Source of the DNA: Moringa oleifera
Lineage: Eukaryota; Streptophyta; Magnoliopsida; Brassicales; Moringaceae
NCBI GenBank assembly: GCA_021397835.1
Contig: JAJFZO010000064.1
Location: forward strand, 124,001 to 188,000
DNA length: 64,000 nucleotides
Direction of reading: 5' to 3'
The notes under the pieces are model-generated. The model was not told where the DNA came from, ran no database searches, and saw nothing but the letters and a program-made list of their open reading frames with translations. Shown here piece after piece: positions 13,590 through 26,880 of this stretch. The number at the start of each line of letters is the position of its first letter. Within the stretch, counting starts at the first letter, position 1. The position numbers and the translations under genes are program-made.

Positions 13590-14006
13590 ATTAAAATTAC
13601 TTATGAAGAGTTTAAGTACGCTTGTTTGAAATTCATGACATTCATTTTTACTTATATCACTTTGTTAAAGATTTTTCATCTAATTTGAACATCAAAATAG
13701 ACCTCCAAGATCAGTTAATATTTTCCTTTACAGGTTAGATTGACTTATGAATCATCAAGATTACTGTTAAGATTTATCAAAATCCATAAAATTAAAATTA
13801 ATTACCTATAAAAAATTTAAGTACACTTATTTGAAATTCAAGATTTTTATTTTTACTGATATCACTTTTTTGAAGATTTTTTTACTTTACTTAAGCATCA
13901 AAAGAAACGTATAAGGTCAATCAATATTTTTCTCTCTTCATTACAAGTTAGAGTAGCCCATGAATCATCAAGATTACTCTCAAGATTCATCAAAATCCAT
14001 AAAAAC
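13590..14006 (+). repeat. Degenerate direct duplication, two copies of about 200 bp
   Basis: Copy A (about 13590-13790) and copy B (about 13793-14006) share the same ordered landmarks: TTTAAGTACxCTTxTTTGAAATTC, a TTTTTACTxATATCACTTT block, GAATCATCAAGATTACT, and ATCAAAATCCATAAAA. The copies lie head to tail and differ at many sites, so the duplication is old. Origin is unknown. Confidence 0.7.
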
Positions 14007-15094
14007 TTCACCAAAAACATTCAAGATCTTTAAAAATCATCCAACTCAAGCAAAGTCACATGATTATTGTTCCTAAGCCTAATGAGTGACGTGAACTATT
14101 TTTAAATGCAATCTACTTTATTTATAATTAATCAAATCAATTCCGAATTTGAAATTATTTCAAGTCTTTCCTTAATATTTTAATTTATTAGAATACTAAC
14201 TCTCCTTTTCAATTTGATGTAATATGACTTTTTTTTAAAAAAATAATTTTAAAATAAACATTAAAAAACTTATGTTATTGGCAGTTTGAAATTAGAACTC
14301 TGTAGATTTTTTCATCAATTTTATATATAAACTTTTAATTTAATCTAAGCTGAATTTTGTCTTTAATTTTTTTAAAAAATAATTATTAAAATTAAAAATC
14401 TTGTATAAAAAATTTAAGTTGAGATTTTTACAAATGCAAACAAATATTCGACTTATCATGATAATTTTTTTTTTGTGTAAAACTATAAATATTTTTATAA
14501 AATTTTGATATAAGTCAATTTACATAGATTTAAATATAAATTTTACTTTTACATCTAAATATTTTTAAAATATGAAATAATTTAGCAATATCATCTACTT
14601 GAAAATTTTAAAAAATTAGATAAAAGCTCAGTATTAAAATTTTAAAAAATAGACAAATAATACAAATGAATTTAAATTCAAATTTATGCTCATAGATGTT
14701 ATAAATACTAATATTATTTTAAAATTTAAAATATAAAAAAGCTTAAGAATAATATTTTTAAAAAAATATAAGATAAATATAAAAAACTTTATTCTCTTTT
14801 TATTTTACATCTCAAAGTAACAATTGGATCCATTAAACATATAGTTTTATAATTTGGTTCAATTAGACATTGTCGTTGATTTTCTCTAAAGAGGTTATTT
14901 AAATTGGGATTTGATATTAGAAATTTTTAATTTAGTTTATTATAAATCATATTGATAATTTTTTTAAAGAAATTATTTAAATTGAAGATTTTATAAAACA
15001 TATTTTGATTTGAATTTTTTTCACGTTTAAAAAAATATATATTCAAGACATTACAAAAAATTTAAAATTTTTTGTATTAATTTTTTTTAATTAT

Positions 15095-15613
15095 AAGGTT
15101 AAAGTTATATAAAACCCTAATATTTACTCTAAATTATCAACAAAATTCTCCTACTTAAATAGTGACAAATCGAATTCTGATCTACTAATTTTGTTCGAAT
15201 TAAATCTTAACTCAAATAATTATAAAAAAATAAAAGTATTTTATTGTTGAAATATCTCAAAAATAATTCAAATTATCAATCCCTTAAATTCAAATAAATT
15301 TTTATTTAATATTTATTTTTTATAAAATTTTTAAATTTTTGATAGTGTAAATTTTAAAAAAATATTTTCAATATGAAAAAAATTTAAAAATTTTTATGAA
15401 GATGGTTTGAATATTTTTATATCTGTGAAAACTTGTGAGTCAAACTTTATTGTACAAAATTTTTAATTTAAATATCTCTAGTTATTTAATTTTTTTGATA
15501 AAATTTAATTTGATATAAATTAATATGTTAGAGTTTGATTTGTAACTTTTTAAATATTAAATTTTGTTTGACAGTATAGAGTTAAATATTAAGATTTATA
15601 TAACCTTTACACT
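15095..15613. mobile_element. AT-rich foldback (MITE-like) element, about 519 bp
   Basis: The left end (AAGGTTAAAGTTATATAAAA, then CCTAATATTTACTCT) matches the reverse complement of the right end (AAGTGTAAAGGTTATATAAA, then TCTTAATATTTAACTCT). The ends therefore form imperfect terminal inverted repeats. No coding capacity. Related sequence occurs at 5555-5960 and 16475-17025. The target-site duplication is not resolved. Confidence 0.5.
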
Positions 15614-16474
15614 TGATTTTACTGTATTAAAAATTTTCAAAAAACTTTAAAATTTAGCCTACGAGTTAAAAATTAATTGAAATTAAGTGATAGATTTAAA
15701 ATAAATTATAAAATTTATTTGAGTAATTTTTGAGACATCTTAACAATAAAGATACTGTACTTTTTAACTAATATTAAATTAAAAATTTAATTTAAATCAA
15801 ATAAAATTAGTCCAATACATATACCAAAATTTAAATTAAAAACAAGTTTATTTCAATTTTTTAATATTTATTTAAATTTATTAAATAATAAACAAAATTA
15901 AAAAGACTCAAAATGTCTATATACACGATATATAAAACACTTTGTATTTCTTTTAATTTTTTATTTAACATGCATGAACTAATTAAACCTAAAATTAGTC
16001 ACCATTGTGCTCTATTCCGAGGAGATTAAGGGAGAACCACAAAAGAGAACCCACCCTTTAAAGGTGGATATACTTGAGAGCATTTAAAAGAGCATATATT
16101 ATTTTAATATATCATGATGATTAACTATATAATAATATAATTCATTAAAGTAGAAATTAAAACATTGGTCAAAGCATTAAATTGATTCAACATAATGCAA
16201 TATTATTCTTAATGTAACCAAGTAGTGCCATTAAGAAAGAGAGCTCCATCTACCTCCCAAGTGGACCCATTGATACTATTTCATGTGATCTAATAAAGAG
16301 ACATCAAATCAACCAGAAGAGAAGAGACTTTGCATTAATGAAAGGTTACCTTACTTCCATGGAGGAACTCTTGAACCTATTAAAAAACACAAGTACTTTG
16401 TAATGCATTAATGATAATGATTTGAATTTTGTTAAAAGTTTTTAAAAAATTTTGAATAATAAAATTTAATTAAA

Positions 16475-17025
16475 TTAAAGGTAAATGTTTCACAAAATTT
16501 TTAAATTTATTTTGTGTTATTAATTAAATATTTATATTTTAAATTGATAAATTGAATCTTGATATATCAATTTATTTTTAATTAAATTTTATTAAAAAAT
16601 TTAAAAATTAAAGGTATTCAAATTAAAAATCTTATACAATGAATTTTGATTTAAAATTTTTTTTACATATGTAAAAAAATATTCAAGTTGCTGTCACAAA
16701 AAAAATTTATAATTTCTTAAATATATAAAATATATTTTTTAAAGTTTATAGTATTATTTTTTAAAAAAATGGTATAATTACTCAAAAAATTATGAATTTT
16801 TTTATAGTAACTTGAATTTTTTTTTTTATGTTTATAAAAAAATTTTAAGTCAAAATTTATAGTGTAAGACGTTTAATTTGAATAGCTCTAATTTATGAAT
16901 TTTTGACAAAATTTAATTTAAATCAAATTTATAAATTTAAAGTTAAATTTATCATTTTTTAAGTATAAGGGTTTGATTGGTAACCCATAGTAAATATTAA
17001 GATTTTATAAAATTTTTACTTTAAA
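16475..17025. mobile_element. AT-rich foldback (MITE-like) element, about 551 bp
   Basis: The two halves are imperfect inverted copies. The left half has TATTCAAATTAAAAATCTTA, AATTTTGATTTAAAATTTTT, TATTCAAGTTGCTGTCAC; the reverse complement of the right half has TATTCAAATTAAACGTCTTA, AATTTTGACTTAAAATTTTT, ATTCAAGTTACTATAA in the same order. Terminal sequence (TTAAAGGTAAATGTTTCACA on the left) is inverted on the right. No protein is encoded. Confidence 0.55.
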
Positions 17026-17039
17026 ATTAATTATTATAT

Positions 17040-17640
17040 ATATTTGAAGTAAATATAAAAAATTTTAAATTTCATATGAATTTTAATTTCTTCATTGTGT
17101 ATTTTAAATTTTTAATTTGAGTCAATAAGGTGCATCTTATAAAAAAATTTAAAAATTTAAAATACTCAAATTAGAGTTCTCAATCAAAGAATTTTGGCTT
17201 AAAATTTTACATTAGCATAAAGAAATATCTATCATCACAAAAATTTTAAAAATTTTTAAGTACTAAAAATACTTTTTAATTTTATATTATCAAATATTAA
17301 AAAATAAATAAAAATTTTATAGAACCTTTATATTGAATGTACATTAAGTTTTTAATTTAAAAAGTAACAAATTGAACATTGATTTATAAATTTATACTAA
17401 ACTAAATATTATAAAAAAATTTTAAAATTGAGGATATTAAAATTGAAGATCTTATGCAATAAATTTTAATTTGTTTACATATTTGAAAAAATATTCAAAC
17501 TATTATCACAAAAAATTTTAAAATTTTTTGAATACTAAATATGCATATTTTAAATTTACACTGTTAAAATTTTAAAAAATTTATAAAAAATAAACTTTAT
17601 ATTAAAAATTATTTAAATTTGAAAAATTAACTCAAAATAA
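17040..17640. repeat. Fragmented copies related to the AT-rich foldback family
   Basis: At least two partial segments resemble one half of the 16475-17025 element: one around 17130-17280 with TACTCAAATTAGAGTTCTCA and ATCATCACAAAAATTTTAAA, and one around 17430-17540 with TATTAAAATTGAAGATCTTA and TATTATCACAAAAAATTTTA. Here they lie in direct rather than inverted order, suggesting nested or broken insertions. Confidence 0.4.
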
Positions 17641-18159
17641 AATGAAAAATTTAATTGAGTTATTTTTGAGATATGTAAATAATAAAAATATTTTTAATTT
17701 TTATGATCATTTGAATTAATTTTATTTAAAATATATAATTAAAAAATTAAAATAAATTAAAATTAAAAAATATTATTTTTATTAAATAAATATAATAATT
17801 TTTTTATTTTTAATGAAAAATTAAAACAAATTCAAATGAGCAATTGATTCTCTTCTATTAATTATAACATTTTTTTGGGAAATTGACCGAAAAGTTTATG
17901 GGGCCCTATTTTAAATTTCACATTTAAATCAAGTTGATATGATTTGGAATAATTTTCAATTTGCAGACTTCCAAAATATGAAAGTTGACTCCGTGGCATT
18001 GCTAAAATGGGAGAGATTTTAGGAATTTATTACTATCCAGGGAGACAGTAAATGCGAAGGTTTCATGTTGAAAAAATGGGCTGACCTTCCAAAGAACGGT
18101 CCCCACAAGCACAAAATCAGAGCGCCAAAAAGTCAATAAGGGGAAGCTCTGGCTTTTGA

Positions 18160-18649
18160 CAGCCATTTTTAACCCCTGCAGCTACTCTTGATTATTGTCA
18201 GTTCTTCCGGCGATTCTTCCCTCCTTTGGACTAGTTCTACCTACACATAGATATTATTATCATTCTTAATTTTCTATTCTGAATGTTTTCTTTTTCTTGC
18301 TTTCTTTCTCTCTGCTAGAGAGAGTCAAGAATTGGCTACTCTCTTCTGTTGTCTTGCGTTTTCTTGGCAAATTGGGACTTTCGGTGAATCGGTGAGGGAA
18401 ATTCTGGGATACCTATGCAGTAGTTTTGTTTTCTTTGTGTTACTCTTGAAGTTTTATGAGGTTTTTGCGGTTGTTTTTGATGGTGATCTGATTTTTATTC
18501 TATTTTTATGATGCAGATTGGACACTTGAGGAGAATTGTGGTCTTGCGAGGTTAGTTTTTTCTATCTTGAGTTGTGAGTCATTGAATTTTCCAGAAAGAG
18601 GTGATGTTGAGTGCTAGCAGAAGAAGGTGAGGTGTAGGTGCTTAACTAT
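18160..18649 (+). promoter_or_regulatory. Probable promoter and 5' leader of the PP2C gene
   Basis: Base composition becomes richer in C and T here than in the upstream AT-rich DNA, with TC-rich leader tracts around 18225-18345. A candidate leader intron runs from GTGAGG at 18392 to ATGCAG ending at 18516. No TATA box can be assigned with confidence. Confidence 0.4.
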
Positions 18650-21600
18650 ATGGACAATCTATGCTGCTTCAGTTCAGTCTACTCGCAGGTGAGGATATCT
18701 CCTTGTTTTTCTCTGCTAGTGTCTCCTACAGTTATAATTCAAATTCATACATGCGGTTTACCTTTTTATTTCTTATCAGGATCCTGTACTTATGTTTCTC
18801 ATATGGTTATTTATATAGATTCTGAATAGTGATAAATCTAATTTGGCACAAATTGTATTTTTATCAGAGTGTCTGCTTTGTAAGGTTACTATACTTGGAT
18901 TTCTTAGAGTAATGTATTTGGAGCAATTCTAGCTTCATATTTGAACCTGTTGGTTTCCTTGTCTTTTCATTCTCTTGGGGACATTGGAAATTAGAACACA
19001 GGCCAGAACTTCCTATTTCAAGCAACAACTATATTTAGGGAAAGTTTCAATTAACCTTTTCAATTTCTCATTCTCGTTTGTTCAGATTTTGTATGCAAAA
19101 TTCTGCTCTTATTTTTCTCTCTTCCTCTCTCTCAAACTCATTTTTGAAGTATGGCTCATTGGTTTTTATACCTGGTGCTTTGAGCTTCTTGTCGAGATCC
19201 ATTCTCTAGAGGTGTGTACTATTTTCATTTGAATTTCATTTAATGGTTTGAAGTAGTTATTGCTTCAAAAATGTGGAAAATGACACCAAGTATTCCCAGC
19301 TAGTCTTCCTTCAAGAGAATACTCCTAGAATTAATTAAAAATTTTATTGCAATGTCCGCATAGAGGGATGCAGTTTGCTTTGTTATTTTGGGCATTTTGC
19401 TCTGCAGGGTACAGGTTTTGCTTCCTTTTGTCTTAGATTCTTTTTAATGTATGAAAAGCAAAAAGGTGGGGAGTTTAAGGGAGAAAGGTTTTAAGTAGCA
19501 TCTGCTCTAGTCTTGATGACCTTGTCCTCATCTAGAAAATTTTGGTACAATTTCTTCCCCGCTTTTCATCACAAGCAGTATGGGATTTGTTCAAATACCA
19601 ACTTTTCGCTGTTTAATTAGGTGATCCGCAATTATACTTTGTTGCGAACCAGTAACGCATCGGGTCTATGCCTTTGATTTCAAGCTAGTTTGTAATATTG
19701 TGTTATTGTGCATATCCTGCAACATGACACATTTAGCTTTTGTTGGCTTACATAAAAACTTTTCTTGTATTGTAGTCATGTCTTGTTAGGATCTCTTCCC
19801 ATCTCCCTTTTGTTACTATTGATATTGAATTCTATAGTAAGATTTAAGCAATTGTTATTCAATTGTATTTGATTAATTACTCAAATTTTATCCGGAAATC
19901 TTTTTTCTTCCCTTTAGGTTGTAGGAGGACGTTCTTCATGTAGCTCTGGCAAGGGCAGGAGCCACCAGGGCCCAATCAAGTATGGCTTTAGCCTAGTTAA
20001 AGGGAAAGCAAATCATCCAATGGAGGATTATCATGTTGCGAAGTTTGTTCAGCTACAAGGACAAGAACTTGGTCTTTTTGCTATATATGATGGCCATTTG
20101 GGAGATAGTGTACCTGCCTATCTACAAAAGCATTTGTTTCCCAATATCTTAAAGGATGTGAGTTGTTGATTGAAATGAGTTTTGACTAATTCTTTTGGGA
20201 CATTTGGACACCACGCAGATAAAAGAAAATAATTCCATCATTTATGCATTGCACTTGAGTGAGTTTATTGTTGAACTTTTGCAATTCTAACAAATTGCCA
20301 TGAAGAGAACTGACTGGTGATATTTTTGTGAATACTTTTATAGATAGATAGAGAATCTTTCATTTGGTCCTTGCAATGATGTATGCATAACGAAAGCTTT
20401 GGTAGAATAGGTTTTGATGGTGTCTAAATGTCCTAATACATTTTTTGATTGGGTAAAACATGTTCTTATGTAATGCTCAATGCTCCAAACCAGGAGGAAT
20501 TTCGTACTGATCCTGGCAGGTCCATTTCCAGGGCCTATGAGAGGACCGATCAGGCAATTCTCTCTCATAGTCCTGACTTGGGACGAGGTGGATCCACTGC
20601 AGTGACTGCAATTCTGATAAACGGGCAAAAGTTATGGGTAGCAAATGTTGGAGATTCACGAGCAGTTCTCTCGAGGAAAGGGCAGGCGATACAGATGACC
20701 ACTGATCATGAGCCCAACACGGAGAGGGGAAGCATCGAGCATAGAGGTGGCTTTGTCTCAAACATGCCAGGTGGTTTACAAATTCCAAGACCTATTGCTT
20801 AATTATCTCTTCAAGGAAAATTGACTTTAGATGTTCCATGTACTCTTGAAAATTTACTTGTGCAAACTTAATGCATTGAGGGAGGACAAGTTTTTGGCTT
20901 ACTGCATGTGAGTGCTTCCATGCTGGTCTTTTTGCATGCATGCGTTTGTAAATGGTATTCTGATTAGCTCAGAATCAGCACCGAAACCGAATTTGTTACT
21001 GCTCTTTGCGTGAGAGGGATTTATCTGTTTGGCAGATGTGTCTGCCTGTGACAACTGACACATGTCTCAAGATTGAGAACATCATCATTTCTAAGCGTGC
21101 TGTTGTTTCCTAGGAAATTTAGTTTTAATTATTAATGTCAAAAAGTGTTGACAGGAAATAATTAATTACAACATAGTTAGTGAACTCAATGTGTGCTGCA
21201 ACAAGTCCTTTGAAATTTTTTCTAACTTGGCCTCTGGGATATTTTCTGCATTGTGGTTTACTTGCATGCTGTTTGCCATTTGTACTGACTTCAGCTCAAT
21301 TCTTTCTGAAATTGGCCTCATTGTTCATGAGTTCGCAATCCGCTTTCTATTTTTGTGCTATATGTGTCCTATGTCAGGCGGTATGTATGTTTTTTTGAGC
21401 AGAAACAAAAATATAAGTATTAATATTATTTACTGGGCACCAAGGGGGTGCAGCCCTTTAGATGATTAGTTAAGTCTAAGAAGTTCATATCTCTAAAAGC
21501 TCAGTTAGATCCTCTACATTTACAGAAACATCACCTGAATCCCAATATTTCAATATTCTAACCCAAGACTCTTTAATTACATCCACTGGTGCTTCTATAT

Positions 21601-23760
21601 TGTCCAAAGCTCTCCGATTTCTCTCCTGCCAAACACTCCAAAAGATTAAAGGAGGGATCATCTTTACCAGCCTCCCCTTCTCCTTCCCAAACCCCAGCTC
21701 TGTCCATGTCGCTATCTCTGCTTCTATTTCAACATGTCAGGCGCTATTTACAGCTAAGGTCCATTATTCATTTGAAAATATCTTCATTACTGATGCATCT
21801 GTTATGTTGAACTGATTTCCATGTAGTGCTGGAGAAGTATAGGTGCCTAAAAGGGCTCATGCATGCTTCTTTGCTTATGTAGTTTCATCAGTAGTCTAAT
21901 TCAATGTAACAGGACTGCTCATAACTTTGAGCTTAAATTTGTGCCTCCTGGAAATGCTGCTGCTTGAACACCCTGCAAAGCTCTTGAGGGTGTCAGTGAT
22001 CTTTGAAGCCTATAAATTACCAGGTGCCCTATAGTCCACCAAACTTAAAGTATTTTGGCGCCTCTTCACCAGTGGTGCATGCTACAAACCATGAATCCTC
22101 TCTTTCTTGTTGTAGCCTAAGTGGTTCTCTGGTGATCCTCGCTTGTCTTTATTAGACAGTTGGCAAGCCTTCCAAATCTTTTGTGTGTTACAGTGTAGGT
22201 TTAGAACCTTTGGGTTATTCAGCATGGTTTTAACACTTAACTGTAAAATGGTTAGTTTTCTAAGGCAAAAGTATTGTGGAACAGCTTTGAAACTGTATAA
22301 AATTGTCTTTTGGTGATTGGACAAATAATGAGTACTGAGGAAAGAGGTTGGTGGCTTCTTGGTTAGTCTAAAGTCATAGCCCATTGGATATTCTAACCTG
22401 TGCTTCTATTCAGCTTGAAACCTTAGGTTCTAAAATTTTTCATGTAATTCAAACTTGTGCACTCTCATGATCTCATTTATTCAAAATTTTTCTTTGACAA
22501 AAATACAAGGGATGGTGTTTGAAGTATGTCTAGTAAGCTCATTTATAGCCAAACAGATATTGAAAGCTCCTCCACAATTACTAATACAGTCTCTTGCATC
22601 ACATGAATATACACCTCTTTAGAATTCTCTTATTTTCCAATATCTACCGAAGAACTTCTTAGGAACTGTCATGTGCTTCTTTAAATTGATAAAGACTATT
22701 TAGGGTGCCTTTTCTTGCTTGATATCTCCATCAATCTCATAAGTTAAAAATAGTTTCTACAATTAACTATCTTGGCATAAATTGATCTTTTAATATTTGT
22801 GTGTCACATCTTGATCTATGTTCAATATTCTCAGGGAGTTTCCCAATATGATTACTATGTCTGATATTACTATAACTATGGCAAATTTGGAAGCCAACCT
22901 TATTCTTCTGGATATGCAGTAGTTTACTCTTTCCTCATTCATAAAGCATTTGCCCTTTAAATTCTTGTTGACAAAATTAGGCAGCCAAGCCACTCGTCCA
23001 TCTCCTAAGTACTTTCCTCAATATCATCCACGTCACATGTGTAAAACGACCAATTCCATTAAGTAATTTATTGAAATAACTTGTCCATCTTTCTTAATTT
23101 CTATTTTCTGTTAAAGTTATTTGCTTATCTATAAGGCACTTGATTCTATATTCTATTCCTTCTTCCCCTTACCATAAACTATAATCCCACTAGCAGAAAA
23201 ATGCTAGTAGAAAAGAGTTACAGTCTCCATTGGTTATTTGTAGGTCCTGTTGATTCATTGTGAATGTAATCAACTTATGAACTTGCATGATGGCAGCTTA
23301 CTTGAGTCTATTGTCCTTCATATATTCACTGCAATCAGTTTATGTTGCTTGTTATATCAGGAGATGTAGCTCGTGTGAATGGCCAGTTGGCAGTTTCTCG
23401 TGCTTTTGGGGACAAAAACCTCAAGTTGCATTTGCGGTCTGATCCTGACATACAAAGTACTGATGTTGACACAGATACCGATCTTCTCATCCTTGCAAGC
23501 GATGGGCTATGGAAGGTGTGCTTCATTTCTCACCCTCACTCTCATCTCCCAGACACACAGTAGTGATGATGATTTTATCATCTGTTTATGTTCTTCCTTT
23601 CAAATGTAATTAAATCCAGGTCATATCTAATCAAGAAGCAGTTGATATTGCAAGAAAGACAAAAGATGCACAGAGGGCAGCCAAGCATTTAGCAGCTGAG
23701 GCATTGAATAGAGACAGTAAGGATGACATATCCTGCATTGTTGTTCGTTTCAAGTCTTGA
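18650..23760 (+). CDS. Protein phosphatase 2C (PPM family serine/threonine phosphatase)
   Basis: Five exons, 18650-18688, 19918-20157, 20494-20770, 23361-23515 and 23620-23760, give 852 bases and 283 residues. The protein is a compact PP2C, a Mg/Mn-dependent Ser/Thr phosphatase. Visible motifs: [14 protein letters not shown] (MED at residues 48-50), [16 protein letters not shown] (metal-binding DGH at 71-73), [10 protein letters not shown] (125-134), [30 protein letters not shown] (192-207), [11 protein letters not shown] (metal-binding Asp233) and [12 protein letters not shown] (Asp272/273). All expected metal ligands are present, so it should be active. The short first exon encodes [14 protein letters not shown] 5' UTR intron around 18392-18516 is plausible. 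The 2.6-kb intron 3 carries an antisense LINE fragment. Small basic N-terminus and length suggest a clade F-type plant PP2C, not an ABA co-receptor. Confidence 0.94.
21430..21740 (-). mobile_element. LINE (non-LTR retrotransposon) ORF2 C-terminal fragment in PP2C intron 3
   Basis: Minus-strand translation across about 21475-21730 reads [18 protein letters not shown], then [20 protein letters not shown], then [17 protein letters not shown], then a stop. The IFWxxWxERNxRxF-like string followed by a long helix is the hallmark of the zf-RVT C-terminus of plant L1-type ORF2 proteins. Only this short 3' piece is present, so it is a 5'-truncated or eroded copy, antisense to the host gene and spliced out with the intron. 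Confidence 0.8.
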
Positions 23761-26419
23761 AAAGAAAATACTAAAAATGATCCTTGTGTTGCAGGATGTG
23801 TCTGTTAGATACCGATATTGTTATATTGCATGAAATGCAATTCTATAGGCTAAAATCTCCCATAAATTTGGAAATTCTCTTGACAATAGGAAAGCTATTT
23901 CTTCCCCTGCCTCTCCTTCCCCTTTCGTGAAATTAAAGTTGCCCGATCCATATCATCAATTTTTTTTTATGTAATTTGTGATGTGATTTAAAAGTTGTTG
24001 AAATGGTCGCTGATTCATATGGAACTAGATGGTTATATGCATCTATTATAAGAAAAGAAAGCACTATATGGTGAAAGTGCTCCCCCTATCATCTTCACTT
24101 GCTCCAGAATGTAAGATTTGCAGCAATTCTTCTGCTGTGGGCATTTCGATCAAAGAAAATGGCTTGTCTGTATTATCCTAACATGATTGATTGACCAACG
24201 AAAGTTAATCTTCAAAATTGTGGCTGTGTATTACACTGTTTTTTATTAAAAGAAATAAAATTCATCAAAGGGTAATGTTCCTTTGTTGTTTCTTTTGTTT
24301 TGGATGAATCCAATGGTATGAGAGGCTGATGTTCTTCAAGCAACATTTATTTTTTTTTAATATTTTATGTTGAATTTTACATATGAAGGTCATGGAATGA
24401 AAGGCTTGGTTCTTAACTTCAGTCTGACTTCTTGTTCATTCTTGGTGATACAATGTGCCCTTTTTTCAATGGTTTTCAAAGTCTCCACCGTAGGAGAATA
24501 TTTCCATGTTCATGGTTTCAATTATTATTCTATGGTCCTTGTTTTATTCAATGATATATATTATATGTGAGTTTATGAAGAACTAATTATTTTTATTCTT
24601 TATTACGTTTGGATTGAAATTTTTCAAGTTTGTAAGATTCAAGGAGGTTATACATTGTTTACTTGCATCTTTTTTATCATTTAAGAAGTTCCTTTTCATT
24701 GCATTTGGCATCTCATAATTTGGGTGGTAAATTTGCCTTTTCGTGTTCTTACAATTTCAGCTTGACTATGTTTCTTCAATTATTGGTCAATACTGGAACT
24801 AAGAAGACTTGTTGGTTGGATCAATGAATTTTTTTTCTTGCTTGAAGTCGAAATATGTTAGATGTCAGATTTATTAAAAAAATTATTTGAGATTTTATTT
24901 TAGGTGCATATAGAAAATTTTATATTAAAATTGTTTTTTAACTTAAATTTTGATGTATTGATAAACTCAATCACATATTTTATTTTTTTTAAATTTTTTT
25001 TTGAATTGAATCTTTAACATATACAATTATAAAAAATAATGGGAAAGAGCGATGGAGATTGAAGTTCTTATAAGTTGAATAATCGGGTAAAAGAAATTAA
25101 ATGGACAACTAGTGTAAATTAAGAAAAAAAAGTGGGCTTAAATGGAAGAGATATACTGGAAGCTTGAATTCGTGGAAAGGGACATGATGGATATGATTTG
25201 TCAATTTCTGTAATTAATTTTTTTCTTTTTATTATTAAAAAAGAAGTAAATATTGTGTTCTTTTTATAAAAAAAAACTGGATATTATGTTTTTTTTTAAA
25301 GAAAAACTCATTCTAGCCCGATTGTCAAGCAAGAAAGATTCCATCATGGGTCAAATTTTTTGACTTTGAAACCTTCAAATCCTAATTTTTTTTTTTTTAG
25401 CATTGTTCAAGAGAAGTTGACAGTGAAATTTAATTTAAATTTAAATTATAAAAACAATTTTAAAAAAATTTAATTCACTGGTCCTCAAAAATTAAGAGAA
25501 ATAAAATGTAAATTTTTTATTATATTATAAGACTAATTTTTTACCTGAAATGACAAATATTTTTATATAAAATTATTTTTATCTCAAACCCATTTTAATT
25601 TATTTTTTAATTTTTTAATTTTAAAATAATTTTTATTTTATTTTAAATTTATTTATATTAAAATTTTAATATATAATTTAATAAATAATAAAAAATAAGT
25701 AAAATATTTAAAATGTTAAAATATACATTAATAGCGAGGATAATGATTTGAATGATTTTTTTTTTTTAAGAAATTCATTGAGTTTTGGTCGGTTGGATTT
25801 AAAAATTTTAAAATTCTTAAAAATTAAATTAATTAAATTTTTAATAAAATAATCAAAAATCGATTGAATATAAAAAATAACTAATTAAATTAAATAAATT
25901 TTTTATCGATTTAACTTATAACTGAATTAACTAAACATTTATTTAAATTTAAATTTTATATTTTTTAAAATAGATTTTTATTAATAAAATTAATAAATTA
26001 TTAAATTAAAATCTATTTTTTGATCTATTTTAGTTTAAAAAATTCATTAAAAATCAATCAAAAACATCAAAAAAATTTAGTTTATAAATTAATTTAAAAT
26101 AAAAAATTGAAAAACCAAACCAAATTAATTGAAATCAATTTGATTTATCGTTTTCTTTTTGGATTTAACCGAATTATGCTCACCTAAGATGAAAAGATAG
26201 TGATCATATTATGGCAAGCTTCCAAAAAGTAAGGTAAATTCATCGACCAAATTCTTGGTTAAAGTATTAACCTTTCATGTGACTTTGATGAGAAAGAAGT
26301 TGCAAAGAACACAATGTGACAATGATCAAATAAAAAACATAAGCACAAGGTTGCTAATAAGTTGTTGCATGACAGTTATAATCAAACAGTAATAACATTT
26401 GCTTAGATTTGAAAAAAAG

Positions 26420-26880
26420 TAATATTATATATGTGAAGTATTTTATAAGTTAAGGATTTTGTATTTAGTGTCTCTCATGTACAGATTTTTTTTAGTTTTT
26501 ATTATTATGAAATAATTGCAATAAATTATAGGTGAGTTAAACAATTAGAATAATTGATTCACAATTTGTGGAATTACTGAATTCATATGTCTTTGATAAA
26601 TGAATTTTTAGTAGTCTAATTTCGGTTTTCTAATTCCTTTTTTCTTTGAGTTGCATTTAAAGCCACCAAAGTTAGACTACTAAAGATTAATTTCTTAGAG
26701 GTTCATGGAACTAGTAATTTTACCTATAAAGTAAACTGTGAACTAACTATTTTAATTGTTTAACACATATTAATCTATTATAATATCATTAGAGTAACAA
26801 AAACAAAAAAAATTGTACATATGAGACACCTAACACAAAATCCCTAGCTTATAAAGTAATCACATATATAAAATTATTTC
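26420..26880. mobile_element. Foldback MITE, about 460 bp, with long inverted arms
   Basis: The left arm (26420-26610) and the reverse complement of the right arm (26665-26880) share the same ordered landmarks: ATATATGTGA, TTTATAAGyTAxGGATTTTG, GTGTCTC-ATGTACA, GTTAAACAATTA-AATA, and TTTAGTAGTCTAA. The arms are about 190-215 bases and separated by a loop of about 55 bases (TTTCTTTGAGTTGCATTT). No open reading frame of note. The structure is that of a non-autonomous DNA transposon or foldback element; the superfamily and target duplication could not be read. Confidence 0.75.

Larger units (their letters stand above)
12240..18150. other. Gene-free AT-rich intergenic region
   Basis: No supportable coding region. 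The stretch contains microsatellites (about 12794-12810, 12827-12845, 12990-13040), a degenerate direct duplication at 13590-14006, and AT-rich foldback elements at 15095-15613 and 16475-17025, with related debris to about 17640. The last 500 bases before 18650 are less AT-rich and likely hold the promoter and 5' UTR of the phosphatase gene. Confidence 0.6.

Noticed and set aside
25418..26190. Possible further foldback element rich in GGTT/AACC near both ends.
   Set aside because: Inverted similarity is weak and the region is nearly pure A/T, so chance matches are likely.
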